A stretch of DNA of 7,500 nucleotides from a bacterium (GTDB taxonomy: Bacteria; SZUA-182; SZUA-191), in the NCBI GenBank assembly GCA_003230535.1, contig QIEW01000452.1, forward strand, positions 1-7,500, given 5' to 3'. How positions within the stretch are numbered: position 1 is the first letter of the stretch; every line of letters begins with the position of its first letter. Under the pieces are notes generated by a model that was not told where the DNA came from, ran no database searches, and saw nothing but the letters and a program-made list of their open reading frames with translations. A program made the translations under genes and the position numbers. Shown here one piece after another: positions 6,244-7,500 of the stretch.

Positions 6244-6604
6244 CAGGCGAACCAGGGGAAGTGAACCATCTCAGTACCCTGAGGAAGAGAAAGAAATTCG
6301 ATTCCCTAAGTAGCGGCGAGCGAACGGGGAACAGCCCAAACTGGATAGATGTAAGCCCGTGTGCGTTGTCTATTCAGGGTTGTGGGGGTTATCCGGACGG
6401 GGATACGGACCTGTCGGGGAGTTAGAAATTTTTACCTTAGCTGAACAGCCTGGAAAGGCTGGCCACAGAAGGTGATAGCCCAGTAAGCGAAAAGGTAAAA
6501 ACTCCTTGGGATAGCTACCCAAGTACTCCGGGACACGTGGAATCTTGGAGGAATCAGGGAGGACCACCTCCTAAGGCTAAATATTAGCTTGCGACCGATA
6601 GTGC

Positions 6605-6638
<34 letters not shown>

Positions 6639-7348
6639 GGGAGGGGAGTGAAATAGAACTTGAAATCATATGCCTACACAGCAGTCCGAGGGCGGTGATA
6701 GATGGCTTGCCATTTATCTGCCTGAGGGCGTGCCTTTTGTTTAATGAGCCGGCGAGTTACTTAGGGTAGCATAAGGTTAAGCCGTAAAGAGGCCGTAGCC
6801 GTAGCGAAAGCGAGTCTTAACAGGGCGTCCAATAGTTGCCTTAAGTAGACCCGAAACGGGGTGATCTACCCATGGCCAGAGTGAAGCGAAGCTAACACTT
6901 CGTGGAGGCTCGAACCTTTGTCAGTTGAAAATGGCCTGGATGAGCTGTGGGTAGGGGTGAAAGGCCAATCAAACCCCGTGATAGCTGGTTCTCCCCGAAA
7001 TAGCTTTAGGGCTAGCCTCGTAGGATGAGTAGTGGTGGTAGGGCTCTGGATGGGCTAGGGGGCTTAACAGCTTACCAACCCCAACTAAACCGCGAATGCC
7101 GCTATATCTACTACGGGAGTCAGACTATGGGGGATAAGCTCCGTGGTCGAGAGGGAAACAGCCCAGACCGCCAGCTAAGGTCCCTAACTGTAAGCTAAGT
7201 GGTAAAGGATGTAAGATCGCATAAACAGCCAGGATGTTGGCTTAGAGGCAGCCATCATTTAAAGAAAGCGTAACAGCTCACTGGTCGAGGGATCTTGCGC
7301 CGACAATTTAGCGGGGCTTAAGCTTACGACCGAAGCTGCGGAATTCAT

Positions 7349-7438
7349 AACTAGGCTTGAGAGGCTAGGTGAATGAGGTGCGAGGATTTATCCTTAAATC
7401 TCAAGATCTAAGCCATATATCTCAAGCCTGATATAGTT
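7349..7438 (+). other. Expanded helix 45 of 23S rRNA (possible intervening sequence)
   Basis: AACTA (7349-7353) and GGCTTGAGA (7354-7362) pair with TAGTT (7434-7438) and TCTCAAGCC (7420-7428), with a 5-nt bulge on the 3' side. An inner hairpin GAG(G)ATTTA/TAAATCTC at 7382-7402 caps the structure. E. coli has about 22 nt in the whole tip of this helix. Helix 45 is a known site of RNase III-excised intervening sequences, for example in Salmonella. Confidence 0.6.
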
Positions 7439-7500
7439 TGGATTGGTAGGGGAGCATTCCACGGTAGGTTGAAGCCGGACCGACGAGGACCGGTGGACGA

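Noticed and set aside
5822-6567. Minus-strand frames over the end of the spacer and the start of 23S
   Set aside because: They overlap the methyltransferase tail, boxA and 23S rRNA, with no protein-like features.

Overview
The window is a bacterial chromosomal segment centred on a ribosomal RNA operon on the + strand. It has a leader, a complete 16S rRNA, a spacer of about 2 kb and the first ~1.49 kb of a 23S rRNA. A bacillithiol-synthesis gene (bshC) sits on the opposite strand to the left. BshC points to a bacterium in one of the lineages that make bacillithiol (for example Bacillota, Deinococcota, Bacteroidota/FCB-type phyla or Acidobacteriota). The 16S is clearly bacterial, but I cannot place it in a phylum by eye, so no taxon is claimed.

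Layout. Positions 25-1674 (-) hold bshC, with a ribosome-binding site for a further minus-strand gene at the very left edge. Positions 1675-2040 hold no gene. A strong-looking rrn promoter follows (A-rich upstream element, TTGACA, 17-bp spacer, CAGAAT), then a ~350-nt leader with a boxA antitermination site and the 5' arm of an 18-bp 16S processing stem. 16S lies at ~2424-4000, tRNA-Ile(GAT) at 4083-4159 and tRNA-Ala(TGC) at 4262-4337. 23S runs from ~6011 off the right edge.

The unusual part is 4338-5950, between tRNA-Ala and the boxA that precedes 23S. Instead of a short spacer there are two tandem copies of a two-gene module, each a ~65-residue two-helix membrane protein followed by a 30-34-residue one-helix basic-tailed peptide. 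A frameshifted remnant of a third small peptide and a 240-residue class I SAM-dependent methyltransferase follow. All are on the + strand and appear to depend on the rrn transcript. Between the two modules lies a 36-nt collapsed copy of tRNA-Ala (both ends kept, middle missing). This suggests that a unit of tRNA-Ala plus two small genes was duplicated in tandem and has since decayed. The cassette looks more AT-rich than bshC.

The 23S also carries sizeable extra hairpins in helices 9 and 45 relative to E. coli, two places where excised intervening sequences are known in other bacteria. The strongest candidate for something undescribed is the protein-coding cassette carried inside the 16S-23S spacer. 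Its function is not evident from the sequence.
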